A stretch of DNA of 6,641 nucleotides from Spirochaetaceae bacterium (GTDB lineage Bacteria; Spirochaetota; Spirochaetia; Treponematales; Breznakiellaceae). The number at the start of each line of letters is the position of its first letter. The first letter of the stretch is position 1. Under the pieces are notes generated by a model, which worked only from the letters and a program-made list of their open reading frames with translations, was not told where the DNA came from and did no database searches. Positions 6,489 through 6,641 of this stretch are shown here, one piece after another. The translations under genes and the position numbers were made by a program. The stretch spans positions 1 through 6,641 of the forward strand of contig JAITHF010000292.1 in the NCBI GenBank assembly GCA_031280115.1. Direction: 5' to 3'.

Positions 6489-6641
6489 TTATTCTGCTAG
6501 CAAAGCAACTTATTCTGCTAGCAGACAAACTTATTCTGCTAGCAAACAAACTTATTCTGCTAGCAAACAAACTTATTCTGCCGGCAAAAAAACTTATTCT
6601 GCTAACAAAGAACTTTATCCTGCTGGCAAAAAAACTTATTC
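6489..6641. repeat. 21-bp direct tandem repeat array (7 full units, truncated by window end)
   Basis: Seven contiguous units of exactly 21 bp start at 6489, 6510, 6531, 6552, 6573, 6594 and 6615, and an eighth begins at 6636. Each has TTATTCTG (TTATCCTG in unit 7), then a core TGCTAGCA, then an A-rich tail. Units 3 and 4 are identical; units 1 and 2 differ slightly, and units 5-7 diverge more. The core is palindromic in units 1-4. Unit 5 has TGCCGGCA, where two changes keep the dyad; units 6 and 7 lose it. There are no unique spacers, so it is not a CRISPR array. Being 7 codons long, the unit keeps frame. On the + strand one frame (YSASKQT-like) is open but has no upstream start codon. On the - strand a frame (FASRISL-like) is open from the window edge to TAA at 6469-6471, so it could be the tail of a gene to the right. 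Confidence 0.9.

Noticed and set aside
6489..6641. CRISPR array
   Set aside because: The units are contiguous 21-bp repeats without unique spacers, and no cas gene is nearby.
6406..6641. + strand coding sequence for YSASKQT-like heptad repeats
   Set aside because: The frame is open from 6406 (after a TAA at 6403-6405) but contains no ATG, GTG or TTG before the repeats, and there is no ribosome binding site.

Overview
The window reads as ordinary bacterial chromosome, moderately GC-rich, from a diderm-type bacterium. Protein style, the GuaA C-terminus and the large FtsX permease with an alanine-rich coiled coil suggest a spirochaete, probably a Treponema of the insect-gut type. This is an impression from the sequence alone; no 16S rRNA or other marker is present to prove it.

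Layout, left to right. (1) The 3' part of guaA (GMP synthase) on the + strand enters from the left edge and ends at 662. (2) A 141-nt gap carries a clear sigma-70-type promoter and a good ribosome binding site. (3) A complete + strand gene for a Na+/alanine (AGCS-family) symporter covers 804-2195. (4) A 164-nt convergent intergenic region holds several inverted repeats and probable terminators. (5) On the - strand is a two-gene ABC transporter operon: the ATPase (6234-5533), then a very large FtsX-type permease (5539-2360). The two genes overlap by 7 nt. (6) A gene-free stretch of about 400 nt (6235-6641) holds the ATPase promoter, several hairpins, a - strand terminator and a 21-bp tandem repeat array that runs off the right edge.

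The ABC pair is a type VII (MacB/LolCDE-like) mechanotransmission transporter. One ATPase serves a permease that looks like two MacB-type 4-TM halves fused in one chain. The first half carries a long extracytoplasmic coiled-coil hairpin. The substrate is not evident, and no MacA-type adaptor lies in the window. The symporter and guaA are housekeeping or nutrient genes with no visible link to it.

No defence system, CRISPR array, tRNA, rRNA or insertion sequence was recognised. The most unusual parts are the terminal 21-bp repeat array, the multi-hairpin element upstream of the ABC operon, the ATPase start codon lying inside a perfect palindrome that also contains its likely -10 box, and the symmetric coiled-coil hairpin in the permease.
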